Below, in pieces: positions 17,537 through 26,548 of a stretch of 64,000 nucleotides of DNA. Each line of letters starts with the position of its first letter. Within the stretch, counting starts at the first letter, position 1. Origin of the DNA: Herminiimonas sp. (GTDB lineage: Bacteria; Pseudomonadota; Gammaproteobacteria; Burkholderiales; Burkholderiaceae_D). The notes below the pieces were generated by a model. It was not told the DNA's origin. It worked only from the letters and a program-made list of their open reading frames with translations, and searched no databases. Position numbers and translations under genes: made by a program. The DNA lies in the NCBI GenBank assembly GCA_028292265.1, contig JAQGMR010000013.1:113480-177479 (forward strand), in the 5' to 3' direction.

Positions 17537-17845
17537 TTATTTCAGGCTCATGATCCACTTGACCAGTGTGCGCGCTTCGGCTTCGCTTACCTGCGTGTTC
17601 GCCGGCATCGGCACGGGGCCCCAAACGCCGCTACCGCCCTTGATTATCTTTTGCGTCAGCTTGGCTTCGGCGTCCTTTTGACCAGCGTATTTGGCCGCGA
17701 CGTCCTTGTATGCGGGGCCGACAACCTTGTTGCCCACCGCATGGCATGCCATGCAGTTTTTTTCCTTGGCGAGGTCTGCATTCGCCATCGCCGCATTCGA
17801 GACAAATGCGCTAACTGCCAGACCGATGAACAACAAGCGTTTCAT
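17537..17845 (-). CDS. Class I cytochrome c (c-551/c-552 type)
   Basis: This is a periplasmic electron carrier of 102 residues. A signal peptide ends near AMANA. The haem site is CMACH near residue 31 and the axial Met lies in VPMPANTQV. The length and the WIMSLK ending fit small c-551-type proteins that deliver electrons to oxidases or denitrification enzymes. ATG 17845 is preferred over the ATG four codons upstream because GGAGAAAGC sits correctly before it. A strong terminator follows, then the group II intron. Confidence 0.9.
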   Translation of the reverse strand: MKRLLFIGLAVSAFVSNAAMANADLAKEKNCMACHAVGNKVVGPAYKDVAAKYAGQKDAEAKLTQKIIKGGSGVWGPVPMPANTQVSEAEARTLVKWIMSLK

Positions 17846-18005
17846 TGCTTTCTCCACGTTAATGACGGGACGATTCTAACTCGAAAACGACATTGTTCAA
17901 TTCCGAGTGGCATCACAGGAGTCGAAGGTACCATTTGGACGGGCATTGGCGATTGACCGTTACAGCAGTTCACAATATGCTGGCTTGAAGTTCCCAGGAG
18001 CAAGC

Positions 18006-18221
18006 ATGCCGCTAATTCTCGCCGTTGTCCTTCTCGCCATCGTTCGATACTTCGAAGTCGGACCTTTTGCCGGCATGTCGTGGTGGTGGGTCGTCGGCCT
18101 CTTTGCCTTCGCATTTATCTGGTTCGAGTTCCTTGAGAAGATGTTTGGCATGGACAAGCGCAAGGCGCACGACGAGACCGACAAGGCGCGCAGGGACCGG
18201 GTGCGGAAAAGCCTCAAGTAG
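18006..18221 (+). CDS. Small Trp-rich membrane protein (TIGR04438-like)
   Basis: The 71-residue protein has two membrane segments separated by the short MSWWWVV run, then a highly charged tail (KRKAHDETDKARRDRVRKS). This matches the small Trp-rich family found in betaproteobacteria, pattern EIGP-x-SWWWV. The function of the family is unknown. AGGAG lies 7 bases before ATG 18006; the upstream in-frame codons from 17907 are unlikely to be translated. The stretch 18222-18460 that follows holds nothing I can name. Confidence 0.8.
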   Translation: MPLILAVVLLAIVRYFEVGPFAGMSWWWVVGLFAFAFIWFEFLEKMFGMDKRKAHDETDKARRDRVRKSLK

Positions 18222-18460
18222 CTTTTTGGTGCGACCGACGCAAACCGGATTCGCCCCTAAGTCCGGCGAGTGACAACGTCTGTGTACCTGGACGCCAGCC
18301 TGTACGTCACGTTGGCAGTGCAAAGCGAGCAGCAAAACGCTTTCCGTTCCCTGAAAGTCGACGAAGCAGCAAAAGATGACGCATCAGTACAGGATCGCCT
18401 CGGCGTATAAGCATCTACCTGTCAATGGCGCTTCTGGTTTGGCTATCCCGCATGAAGCGT

Positions 18461-19360
18461 CTAGTGACTTGCACGACACTCTTGTCTCAACCAGACCCTC
18501 AAGGACTCTACTGCGCCACCGAGCGCAAAGGAGCCTTTGGGGCCAACCAGAAAGTAGCCCTCATCCACAGGAAGCCGGCCTTCAAACGGCTCAATCAACT
18601 CGCCACTCTCAATTTCATGCTCCACCAGCGGCGCGGTGGTCAGCACGACGCCTTGATGGCGCTTGGCAGTATCCACTGCGAGATGGGATGCATCAAAGTT
18701 AATGGTGGGGATCTCACGAATTTCCCGATCCGACAACTTGGTGAATTGCAGGAGCCAGCGCACCCAATGTGGATTGATTGTGGTCGCCAGAAGAGTCGCT
18801 TTTGCAAAATTTTGCGGCTGTTTCAATTCCAGTTTTTCGCAATATTTCTGGCTGCAATAGACCCGCAGCTCGTCAAGAAAAAGCAATTCAATATCGAGTT
18901 TGCTACTCTCCTGCGCCTTGAAATGTCTGATCACAATGTCGGTCGGTTCTTTGTCAAAATCCACCAAGACCGCACTCGTATCAATATGCAAGGCGATATC
19001 AGGATAAAGGTCCATGAATCGAGCCATGCGAGGAACAAACCACTTCCTTGCGAAGCTTGGGGGCATTGATATTCGTACCTCATTGTGTCTGCGCTGCTTG
19101 AGCACTGTGCTGGCGTGGGAAATCTGCCCCAGGGCGGTACTGATTCGCCCAAAATAAGCGGCGCCGGCTTCAGTCAAAGAGACCTTTCGCACCTCCCGAT
19201 AGAATAGTTTTACTCCAAGCCACTCTTCGAGCTTGTGGATCAGTTGCCCAACAGCGCCCGGCGTCACATGAAGCTCGTCAGCGGCTTGTGCAAAGCTCAG
19301 GCGCCTTGCCGCAGCCTCGAAAGCGACCAATGACCGGAGCGGTGGGAGATTTTTCATCAA
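18461..19360 (-). CDS. LysR-family transcriptional regulator, GcvA-like
   Basis: The 299-residue regulator has a winged helix-turn-helix at residues 5-65 (LVAFEAAARRLSFAQAADEL, HVTPGAVGQLIHKLE), and a substrate-binding domain thereafter. The PPLRSLVAFEAAARRLSF opening is typical of GcvA-type LysR proteins. It is divergent from the tautomerase/hydrolase pair starting at 19516, with 155 bases between, so it is the likely regulator of that pair. Base composition is visibly lower in G+C than the core genes, which is a sign of transfer. Confidence 0.88.
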   Translation of the reverse strand: MMKNLPPLRSLVAFEAAARRLSFAQAADELHVTPGAVGQLIHKLEEWLGVKLFYREVRKVSLTEAGAAYFGRISTALGQISHASTVLKQRRHNEVRISMPPSFARKWFVPRMARFMDLYPDIALHIDTSAVLVDFDKEPTDIVIRHFKAQESSKLDIELLFLDELRVYCSQKYCEKLELKQPQNFAKATLLATTINPHWVRWLLQFTKLSDREIREIPTINFDASHLAVDTAKRHQGVVLTTAPLVEHEIESGELIEPFEGRLPVDEGYFLVGPKGSFALGGAVESLRVWLRQECRASH

Positions 19361-19515
19361 TAGTTATTCTATTCCATGCCGCAATAAAAATCAGTTGTCG
19401 GGTGCTCGCCGTACCCGCAACATGCCTGGGTGATAGTCATTCGTTGATGACCTGAGCATGACGCAGACTTTCGAACCAACACCAACGACTTTCCAATTCC
19501 ATCAGGAGATTACTC

Positions 19516-19899
19516 ATGCCGCTCGTTCGCATCGATGTTCCACAAGGCAAGTCCGATGAATATCGCCGTGCTATTAGTGACGTTGTGTATGACACGACGA
19601 TTAACATACTAAATGTTCCGAAGGGCAACCGATTCCACGTGATTTCTGAACACCTGGCCGAAGACATGGTGATTGACCCGACCTACTTCGGCATTCACAG
19701 AAGCGACGACGCGATCATCATCCAAATCACGCTAAACGAGGGGCGGGCGACATTGGAACTTAAGAAGTCGTATTACAAAGCTTTGGCGGATGGTTTACAT
19801 GAGCGCCTGGGGCTGCGCCGCGAAGATGTATTCATTAATCTGATCGAGGTGAAAAAAGAAAACTGGTCGCTGGGCAATGGCGAAGCTCAATATGCCTGA
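19516..19899 (+). CDS. Tautomerase-superfamily protein
   Basis: The 127-residue protein starts MPLVRIDVPQG, so Pro-1 would be exposed after Met removal as the catalytic base of the 4-oxalocrotonate tautomerase superfamily. The length and the paired halves with NRFHVISEH in the middle fit the long Tautomerase_2 group, some members of which dehalogenate or hydrate small acids. CAGGAG lies 8 bases upstream of the ATG. The downstream hydrolase begins shortly after the stop, so both are probably in one transcript under the divergent LysR. Confidence 0.82.
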   Translation: MPLVRIDVPQGKSDEYRRAISDVVYDTTINILNVPKGNRFHVISEHLAEDMVIDPTYFGIHRSDDAIIIQITLNEGRATLELKKSYYKALADGLHERLGLRREDVFINLIEVKKENWSLGNGEAQYA

Positions 19900-19954
19900 C
19901 GCTGTTTATGGTGACGGTGCAACCCACTGCACTTCAAAATTGAAGAGTGCTGAT

Positions 19955-20854
19955 ATGTTTGTAGACGTTCAAAAGGCAAAAATAAGCTATTCGGATACAG
20001 GAGAAGGAGAGCCAGCACTTTTTTTGCACGGCATTCCCGACTCTGGTGGAGTGTGGAACGATGTCACACACACGGTGAGCAGCGCCTACCGCTGCCTGGT
20101 ACCGGACCTTCCGGGTTTTGGTCGGTCGGGAATCCCGGCTGAATTTCAAGTCAGCCTTGAAGGCATGGCTGAATTCGTGGACGCCTTTCTTGTTGCGGTC
20201 GGTATCGGCGAACCTGTTCACTTGGTCGTTCATGACATTGGAGGACCGTTCGGTCTGGCTTGGGCCGTGCGTAATCCAGACAAGGTAAAAAGCATCACAA
20301 TCATGAATACCGTTTTCCAATCCGAGTACCGGTGGCACCGCTATGGGCGTATCTGCCGCACCCCGGTATTGGGCGAACTGCTACAGGTTCTCACCTCCAG
20401 GTCCGGCCTTGCCCGCTCCATACTTGCAAACTGGGGATCGGCCAAACCGAGCAATGAGTATCTTAGCGCTACCTATAGCAAATTCACGCGCCCTGTCCGC
20501 AAGATGGTGCTGCGGATTTATCGCGGGCTCGATCCGGTGATTTTTCACGACTGGGATACTCGACTGCGCGCATTGACTGCGACCGTGCCGTCGCTAGTTC
20601 TGTGGGGCGACCGCGACACCTATATTGACAGCCAGTATGCATACCGTTTCGGCGCGCAAAGCGTCAGGCGATTTCCGGATGGCGGCCATTGGCTGATGGT
20701 AGAGGCTCCCGATGTCGTCGCTCGAAACCTGCTGGAGCATTTCTCTGGAACGCCACCCGTCCCGAAGGAAAAGAGCAATGCTGCGGCGGTGGCAATTGAG
20801 CGGCGCGATGCAGAGGCATCACAGGAACTGCTCGGCCACATCGATGCCCGATGA
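19955..20854 (+). CDS. Alpha/beta-hydrolase with Asp nucleophile (haloalkane dehalogenase/epoxide hydrolase-like)
   Basis: This is an alpha/beta-hydrolase of about 300 residues. The oxyanion motif LHGIPDSGGVW is near residue 25. The nucleophile elbow reads VVHDIGGPFG with Asp at about residue 94 in place of Ser, as in haloalkane dehalogenases and epoxide hydrolases. LWGDRD (about 217-221) gives an acid and GGHW (about 245) the His. The halide-binding Trp usually found after the Asp is Ile here. A lid region lies between about 125 and 200. ATG 19955 is chosen over 19877 and 19892 because the family begins there, and GAAGAG precedes it. A 30-residue charged tail follows the fold. Confidence 0.83.
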   Translation: MFVDVQKAKISYSDTGEGEPALFLHGIPDSGGVWNDVTHTVSSAYRCLVPDLPGFGRSGIPAEFQVSLEGMAEFVDAFLVAVGIGEPVHLVVHDIGGPFGLAWAVRNPDKVKSITIMNTVFQSEYRWHRYGRICRTPVLGELLQVLTSRSGLARSILANWGSAKPSNEYLSATYSKFTRPVRKMVLRIYRGLDPVIFHDWDTRLRALTATVPSLVLWGDRDTYIDSQYAYRFGAQSVRRFPDGGHWLMVEAPDVVARNLLEHFSGTPPVPKEKSNAAAVAIERRDAEASQELLGHIDAR

Positions 20855-21072
20855 TCTGCATCCAGGTCTGAACCGCGTGTGACTGATGCGGCGGCTGAAC
20901 ATGGGCGGAGACGGATTCTCATTCGCCTCAGGGCACGGCGCTGGTAGACGCGGTCGTGCGAGTCTTCCCTACCATCGAGATTTAAGCGCGTACCGCTCAT
21001 TGATGCCTGCTGAATTAGGCGATTTTATTAATAAGCGCTTCACTTTCCTTCGCTCGATCCGCTCTCGCACAC

Positions 21073-21687
21073 TTATGGTAATCCCAGCACCATGCGCAGA
21101 GCCCTGGAGCCGAAGGGCGTAAGCAGCCAACCGAAAATGCCGCAATTGAGTACGACAGTGAACCAGAACCTCATCTGGAACGATTCTTTACTGGATTTGT
21201 GTCGAAGCAGGCGCTGCGCAAAAAGAGCACCCGGCCAGCCACCGGCAAGACTGAACAGGTGTAGTGTCCTTTCAGTTGTTCGCTGCCGATTACTCTTGGC
21301 AGCCGACTTGTCGAAAGCGTAAACGACAAACGTTACTGCACTGGCGCCCAGATAGAGACCGAAGACCACTGGTAGCATCTTGCCAGCGAGGGCAGAGCCA
21401 GCGACAAACGCGAGAAAGGCTGCAGCGAACCAGAGGGAACCTGCTCCCTTGCGTTGCGACCTTCCCTTTAAGGCTCCATCCCGCACGAAGGCGACGTTCT
21501 CGGCCCGTGGTTGCCCCTTTCCATTCATCGTCAATTCATAAGTGACGATTTCATTTCCCAAAGGACGGCGCCTTTGGCTGGATAGCGACTTGATGTGAAC
21601 GAATACTTGTGGGCCACCACCGTTCGGCGTGATGAACCCGAACCCTTGATCGTCCTTCCAGCTTGTTATCTTCCCTTGGAAGCGCAT
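21073..21687 (-). CDS. Cold-shock-domain/DUF1294 membrane protein
   Basis: The product is about 204 residues. Residues 1-65 form a cold-shock nucleic-acid-binding domain (GKITSWKDDQGFGFITP and VFVHIKS are RNP1/RNP2-like). A short basic linker leads to a DUF1294 membrane domain with about three helices (residues 85-200), containing YAFDKSAAK and GGWPGALFAQ. This fusion is known and widespread, but its job is not. The start is taken at ATG 21687, which begins MRFQGKI. The genes around it are on the other strand. Confidence 0.88.
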   Translation of the reverse strand: MRFQGKITSWKDDQGFGFITPNGGGPQVFVHIKSLSSQRRRPLGNEIVTYELTMNGKGQPRAENVAFVRDGALKGRSQRKGAGSLWFAAAFLAFVAGSALAGKMLPVVFGLYLGASAVTFVVYAFDKSAAKSNRQRTTERTLHLFSLAGGWPGALFAQRLLRHKSSKESFQMRFWFTVVLNCGIFGWLLTPFGSRALRMVLGLP

Positions 21688-21938
21688 ACCATTTCCAGTT
21701 GATCCTCTGTCTCGCCCCATGGCGACTCAATTCTGCGCTTCAATCTTAAGCGACAGCCCGGCCGCTTTGGAAACTGGCGATGATGTTTCGATCGGCGCTG
21801 CGGCAGGCGACCGGTGGCTCAGGATTATTCTCCTGGACTTCGCTTTTCATCGTCGAACGACCTGCTTGGCTCCCGCCGGCAAAGTTACTGTACGATCAGC
21901 CTGCGATCCCGCGATCCCACAGGTGAGGAAACGGAGCC

Positions 21939-23264
21939 ATGAACAAGAACAGACGCGCAACACCACTGGCGGCAGATTCAGAGATCAAGGCGCCGGATCC
22001 GACCAACCCCAGCGCCAGGCGGCAGTTCCTGACCCGCGGACTGGCGGCGACCGCAGTCGCGGCGACCGGCAGCAGCATCGCCGATGTCGCCCTGGCACAA
22101 ACCCCTCCCGACGCAGAAAACCTTCCGCCGCATGTCCCGAAATGGATGCGGGAACAGGGATCTGGCTTTCTCAACCCGGCTTACGGTTTGCCCTCGGCAT
22201 TCGAGAAGAAAGTTGTACGCAAGCTGCCCGGTCAAGCGGCGGCTTTTCCGACGGCTAGCCGAACGCCGCTGCAAGACCTTTTTGGAACGGTCACCCCCAA
22301 CGGGCTTTTCTTCGAGCGTCACCATGGCGGCGTTCCCGCAATCGATCCCGGACAACACCGGCTGATGGTGCATGGGCTGGTCCGCCAGCCGCTGGTCCTG
22401 ACAATGAAGGATCTGATGCGCTTTCCCTCCGTGTCGCGCACCTGCTTCATCGAATGCTCGGGCAACAGTTTCGGCGAGTATAAAGCTGTGAGCAAGGGGA
22501 CTGTGCAGGATATCCATGGACTGCTTAGCAGCGCCGAATGGACCGGCGTGCTGCTTTCCACGGTGCTGGCCGAAGTCGGCGTAAATCCGGGCGCAAGCTG
22601 GCTTCTCGCCGAAGGGGCCGACGCCGCAGCGATGTCACGCAGTGTGCCAATGGCGAAGGCGATGGAGGATGCGATGCTGGTCTACGGCCAGAATGGCGAA
22701 ATGCTGCGACCAGAACAGGGCTACCCTCTGCGCCTTCTACTGCCCGGTTACGAGGGCAACATGAACGTGAAATGGCTGCGGCGCTTGAAGGTTGGCGATG
22801 CGCCCTTCCACACGCGTGAGGAAACCTCGAAATACACAGACCTGATGTCCGATGGCAGAGCAGCGCAGTTCACGTTTGAAATGGACGTGAAATCGGTCAT
22901 CACGTCACCATCTGCCGGACAAGAAATCAGCGAACGCGGCTTCCACGAAATCACCGGGTTGGCGTGGAGCGGACGCGGCAAGATCAAACGAGTGGAAGTG
23001 TCTGCCGATGGCGGACGCAATTGGCGGGAAGCCCAACTCGATGGCCCGGTACTCGCGCGCGCCCTCACCCGCTTTCGCTCTCCGTGGTCGTGGGAAGGAG
23101 GGGAGCACATCCTCCAAAGCCGGGCGCTGGATGAATCCGGCCAAGTCCAGCCGACGCGCGCGCAACTGGTCGCCGAGCGCGGCCTGAACTCCAGCTACCA
23201 CTACAACGGCATCCAGAGCTGGAACGTCAGCACCACCGGAGAGGTTACCAATGTCCATGCGTAA
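21939..23264 (+). CDS. soxC: SoxC-like sulfite/sulfane dehydrogenase, molybdopterin subunit
   Basis: The 441-residue periplasmic enzyme has a Tat signal (SARRQFLTRGLAA). The oxidoreductase molybdopterin-binding domain (about residues 85-290) includes the SoxC pattern GLFFERHHGGVPAIDP and CFIECSGNSFGE, which holds the Mo-ligand Cys. A C-terminal Mo-co dimerisation domain starts near residue 315. SoxC with SoxD removes electrons from the protein-bound sulfane sulfur of SoxY. Here a one-haem cytochrome overlaps its 3' end by 14 bases, and no other sox genes occur in the window. GGAG precedes the ATG. Confidence 0.9.
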   Translation: MNKNRRATPLAADSEIKAPDPTNPSARRQFLTRGLAATAVAATGSSIADVALAQTPPDAENLPPHVPKWMREQGSGFLNPAYGLPSAFEKKVVRKLPGQAAAFPTASRTPLQDLFGTVTPNGLFFERHHGGVPAIDPGQHRLMVHGLVRQPLVLTMKDLMRFPSVSRTCFIECSGNSFGEYKAVSKGTVQDIHGLLSSAEWTGVLLSTVLAEVGVNPGASWLLAEGADAAAMSRSVPMAKAMEDAMLVYGQNGEMLRPEQGYPLRLLLPGYEGNMNVKWLRRLKVGDAPFHTREETSKYTDLMSDGRAAQFTFEMDVKSVITSPSAGQEISERGFHEITGLAWSGRGKIKRVEVSADGGRNWREAQLDGPVLARALTRFRSPWSWEGGEHILQSRALDESGQVQPTRAQLVAERGLNSSYHYNGIQSWNVSTTGEVTNVHA

Positions 23265-23790
23265 AACCGCCCTCGCGGCAGCAGCAAGCACCGCCCTTCT
23301 TTGCGCCTGCGTCACCCAGCAAGCAAGCCGGGTCGGCGGCTACGGACTCGGCAAGCCGGCAACGCAGCAAGAGATCGCCGGCTGGAACATCGACGTGCGA
23401 GCGGACGGTGCCGGCCTGCCGCCCGGCTCAGGCTCGGTAGCCCAGGGCAAGCAAATCTACGAGGCCCGTTGCGCGGCCTGCCACGGCGCGAATGGCGAGA
23501 AAGGGCCGGCGCCGCGTCTGGTCGGCGGCAAGGGCAGTCTGGCCAGCGCCGCACCGATCATGACGGTCGGCAGTTACTGGCCCTATGCACCTACGCTGTA
23601 CGACTACATCAACCGCTCCATGCCTCACGACCGGCCGCAATCCCTAACGTCGGACGAGGTGTATGCCGTCACGGCCTACACCCTGCATCTCAACGGCATT
23701 GTTGGCGCGGACGTTGTGCTGGACAAGGCGAGCCTGCCCAAGGTGAAGATGCCGAACGCGGCTGGCTTTGTCTCGGCGCACGCGCACTGA
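23251..23790 (+). CDS. Class I c-type cytochrome, partner of SoxC-like enzyme
   Basis: The 179-residue precursor has a signal peptide with a Cys (LLCAC near residue 20) that may be a lipobox. The single haem motif CAACH lies near residue 75, and a later Met in NRSMPHDRPQ is a plausible axial ligand. True SoxD is about twice as long and usually has two haems, so this is a short SoxD-like or SorB-like partner. Start 23251 overlaps the soxC stop, with GGAGAGG upstream, which implies translational coupling and electron transfer from the dehydrogenase. Confidence 0.85.
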   Translation: MSMRKTALAAAASTALLCACVTQQASRVGGYGLGKPATQQEIAGWNIDVRADGAGLPPGSGSVAQGKQIYEARCAACHGANGEKGPAPRLVGGKGSLASAAPIMTVGSYWPYAPTLYDYINRSMPHDRPQSLTSDEVYAVTAYTLHLNGIVGADVVLDKASLPKVKMPNAAGFVSAHAH

Positions 23791-23969
23791 ACGATTTCCT
23801 TAAAGGCCAGGTCGACTTGGGCAACCCCAGCACTTTACTGCCGAAGGAGCAGAAAATGCGCTGGGGCTCTGGCTCGCCAGTCGCGGCATCCAGCAGTCGG
23901 GGCAATAGCGCTCAAGATCACACTTGGGCATAGGCCCGCATCCTCCGGCGCTTCATGCATGAACCGCTC

Positions 23970-24572
23970 TCATCTGTGAACTCCCGGATTGTGATCTCCC
24001 GGAGAAGCATTCTTCCCGACAAATCGCACTCTCTTCAGCCGCTCGTACTCCCACACAAAATAGGAGATGCCTTTATTCTCTGCCCGGCCGTCTGGTGTCC
24101 CGAACAGAATTAACAAACGACTGTCGGCGCGATATTGCAAGGCGCCGAAGTCAGCGCGGCGCGTACCTTGCTCAACTTCCACGAGCACCTCAATATCGAC
24201 GTCTTCGATGTGATTGGTACGTGCGCCGGCCGGATGAAAAACCTTTCCACTCATTGCGTCGATGACGGCGATTTCTGTGCAGCCCGTTCCGCAACCCCAT
24301 GTGGCCAGGATGTAGTGGCCAGCGAAGTTCGGTTTCTCTCGCGCCCAATCTTTCAGTTGCGTCCGGTACCGCCGAGAACGCGGGTCGCTGCGCAGGTCCG
24401 GGGCCGCGTTGACACCGACGTAAGGCCTCGCGGCATAGTCGCTAAAGCGGGGTGCGTCTTTGGGAATGTCCGACCGCCGGATCATCCCCGCGTCTTCCCC
24501 CTGGTCGTCCACGGCGAATGCCGGCGCAAGATGTACCGCCAAAGCCAAGGCCAGGATGATGTAGCGCGACAT
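23970..24572 (-). CDS. Exported protein of unknown function
   Basis: The product is about 200 residues. The first 22 residues form a signal peptide (ILALALAVHLAPAFAV). The mature protein contains NFAGHYILATWGCGTGC near residue 95, the best conserved segment of a family of exported hypotheticals in proteobacteria, with two Cys close together that could bind metal or form a disulfide. ATG 24572 is used rather than the upstream TTG/ATG because it starts the signal peptide. It is convergent with the soxC pair across about 180 bases without features. Confidence 0.65.
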   Translation of the reverse strand: MSRYIILALALAVHLAPAFAVDDQGEDAGMIRRSDIPKDAPRFSDYAARPYVGVNAAPDLRSDPRSRRYRTQLKDWAREKPNFAGHYILATWGCGTGCTEIAVIDAMSGKVFHPAGARTNHIEDVDIEVLVEVEQGTRRADFGALQYRADSRLLILFGTPDGRAENKGISYFVWEYERLKRVRFVGKNASPGDHNPGVHR

Positions 24573-25147
24573 GAGGCCTGACGCCGCTCTCACCGGCACG
24601 CCTGTGTCACGGTGTCCGCCGACGTATTCAATGTCATTTCCTTGCGGGGCATCCCAAGTCGCCTTCTGTTAGCCGTCATGGTGTTAGTCTGCTTTATCGC
24701 AGGTTCGGTCTGCTCCACCGCAGGTTCGATCAGACACCAATGGACGGCGGGCAGGTATGGGCCGCTTTGAAGCTTTGAACATCCCCACCTGCTCCCGGTC
24801 TGATTGCTTTGCTTCGAGGATTGACATGCGACGGTTCGTCGATCCGCGCCGGCATTCGCAAATGGCTTCCAAGGTGGATCCGCCCTCATACTTCCTCAGC
24901 ACAATACAACAAGATGTTTGTTGAGATGCGTAGTGATGTTGAGAACAACAAACCGCGAATCGACATCGGTGGTCCGAGATGGCATGCGAAGGCTGGCGGT
25001 ATAGCAGGACGAGCAAGGTGGATTGCATTCGCTCTGGGCAAAGCACTCGCCCCGGCTGTATCGTGCACTAAACTCAGCCGTTGGAATCTCTGCGACTGCT
25101 GCGGCGTCGCACCGTGCGCGAACCGAATAAAAACGTGAGGGCTAGGC
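24573..25147. other. Long intergenic stretch
   Basis: No gene is supported here. A + frame beginning at ATG 24914 stays open for 75 codons and ends just ahead of the VOC gene, but it has no ribosome site or known motif. The 21-base tandem repeat at 24690-24731 lies inside. Confidence 0.4.
24690..24731 (+). repeat. Two imperfect 21-bp tandem repeats
   Basis: The two units share CTGCT at the start and GCAGGTTCG near the end. They differ only in a few bases. Confidence 0.6.
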
Positions 25148-25576
25148 ATGATCAAGATACGCGATATAGACCACCTCGTGCTTCGAGTGCATGACCTCGA
25201 AAACATGATCTCGTTTTACAGCGGCGTCCTGGGGTGTCTTGTGGAACGCCGTGACGACGCGCTTGGCCTCGTCCAGCTCCGCGCGGGGCGGTCAATGATC
25301 GACTTGGTTCCCGTCACCGGAAAATTGGGAAGCGCAGGGGGAGCGGGCCCAGGCACGGAAGGACGGAACCTTGATCACTTCTGCGTACGCATCGACCCTT
25401 TCGACGAAGAAGTGATTCGACCCTATCTCGAATCCTGCGGCGTCAACGTCGGAAAGGTCGAGTCGCGGGTCGGTGCGGAAGGAAACGGCCCATCGGTATA
25501 TATCACCGATCCAGAAGGGAATACCGTGGAACTGAAAGGGCCTCCGACGCCTCCGGCGACGAGTCCCGCTAGATGA
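25148..25576 (+). CDS. VOC (glyoxalase/bleomycin-resistance-type) protein
   Basis: The 142-residue protein has two beta-alpha-beta-beta-beta modules. Metal ligands expected of the vicinal oxygen chelate fold are visible: His in DHLVLRV (residue 7 region), His in LDHFCVRI (about 76) and Glu in GNTVELKG near the C-terminus. Such proteins act as lyases, dioxygenases or antibiotic-binding proteins; this one cannot be placed further. The gene is convergent with the PhyH gene downstream. The ribosome site before the ATG is AGGGCTAGGC. Confidence 0.85.
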   Translation: MIKIRDIDHLVLRVHDLENMISFYSGVLGCLVERRDDALGLVQLRAGRSMIDLVPVTGKLGSAGGAGPGTEGRNLDHFCVRIDPFDEEVIRPYLESCGVNVGKVESRVGAEGNGPSVYITDPEGNTVELKGPPTPPATSPAR

Positions 25577-25742
25577 CCCACGCTGAACGTTGCGTCATGC
25601 GGGGCACCACGCCAGTCATGCCAGACGCAACCGCGGTATGACGACGAACCACAAGGTATTCCGCGATCTGGGCGGCGCTGAGCACTGGCCAATACGTGGC
25701 AGTTTCCCGCGCGGCGGTACTCGCGTACGGCAACGCGTTCAT
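25569..25742 (-). CDS. Possible short protein coupled to the PhyH gene
   Basis: This is a 57-codon frame whose ATG overlaps the PhyH stop codon (ATGA). The product has no known motif; VLSAAQIAEYLVVRRH may form a helix. Overlap of this kind often means co-translation, but the frame also overlaps the VOC stop, and conservation could not be tested. Confidence 0.28.
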   Translation of the reverse strand: MNALPYASTAARETATYWPVLSAAQIAEYLVVRRHTAVASGMTGVVPRMTQRSAWVI

Positions 25743-26548
25743 GCCGCCACCCTGCCGGCAGCGAGAATGTCGTCGGTGCCCAACTGCAACGGCGCGAAGT
25801 TGGTCGAGCGCACGTAGTCGGGACGCGGGTTCGGGACATCCAGCGGCCGGTTCGCCACCTTGTTGTAGACGACGTAGATGGCCCAGCGGTCGTGACGTGA
25901 CAGGTTGTGGCCGGACGCGTGCAGGATGTTCGGATGGAAGAACACCACGGTGCCTGGCTCGCCGGTTATGGGGACCGGCTCGGGGCTGTTCGCCATGATG
26001 TCCAGCAGGCGTTCCTTCGGCACCACCCAAAACTTGTACGCGGTCGCATCGTCGAAGCGCGGTTCCAGGTTGCCGACCTTGTGACTGCCGGGGATGAAGT
26101 ACAGGCAGCCGTTAAGCTCGGTTGGCTTGTCCAGCATTACCAGCGCAGTGGTTAGCGCTGGCTGCGGCACGCCATCCTTGCGCCAGGTTCCGTAGTCCTG
26201 GTGCCACTGCCAGACCGAGCCGTCGATCGCTGTCTTCAGGTTGCATTTCGTATGGTAGACATACAGGCTCTCGTCGCCAAGGACAGCTTTGGCCGGCTCC
26301 AAAACGCGCGGGCAGCGCGACGCCGCATGGAAGACCGGCGACGCGGTCGGCCCGTTATCCTCATGCACGCGATAGATGGTCTTGGCGACCCCACCGCTAC
26401 GCTCGCGGACGAGGTGGTCGGTGTCGATGTCCTGAATTCGCCGCAACTCCGACTTCATCGCGTCAACTTCGGCTGCCGAAAAAAGTCCGGGCAGCGTCAG
26501 GTAGCCGTCGCGTTCGTAAGTCTCAAGTTGCGATTTGCTGAGTTTCAC
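25739..26548 (-). CDS. Phytanoyl-CoA dioxygenase (PhyH) family protein
   Basis: This is a soluble Fe(II)/2-oxoglutarate oxygenase of about 269 residues. The iron site is His-x-Asp in WQWHQDYG (near residue 135) plus a distal His in ILHASGHN (near 210). The Arg in SRHDRWA is the likely 2-oxoglutarate anchor. Substrates of bacterial PhyH proteins are diverse small molecules and this one is unknown. GTG 26548 is chosen because AAGGAG lies 6 bases upstream. Upstream codons up to 26620 are open but lack family sequence. Confidence 0.88.
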   Translation of the reverse strand: MKLSKSQLETYERDGYLTLPGLFSAAEVDAMKSELRRIQDIDTDHLVRERSGGVAKTIYRVHEDNGPTASPVFHAASRCPRVLEPAKAVLGDESLYVYHTKCNLKTAIDGSVWQWHQDYGTWRKDGVPQPALTTALVMLDKPTELNGCLYFIPGSHKVGNLEPRFDDATAYKFWVVPKERLLDIMANSPEPVPITGEPGTVVFFHPNILHASGHNLSRHDRWAIYVVYNKVANRPLDVPNPRPDYVRSTNFAPLQLGTDDILAAGRVAA

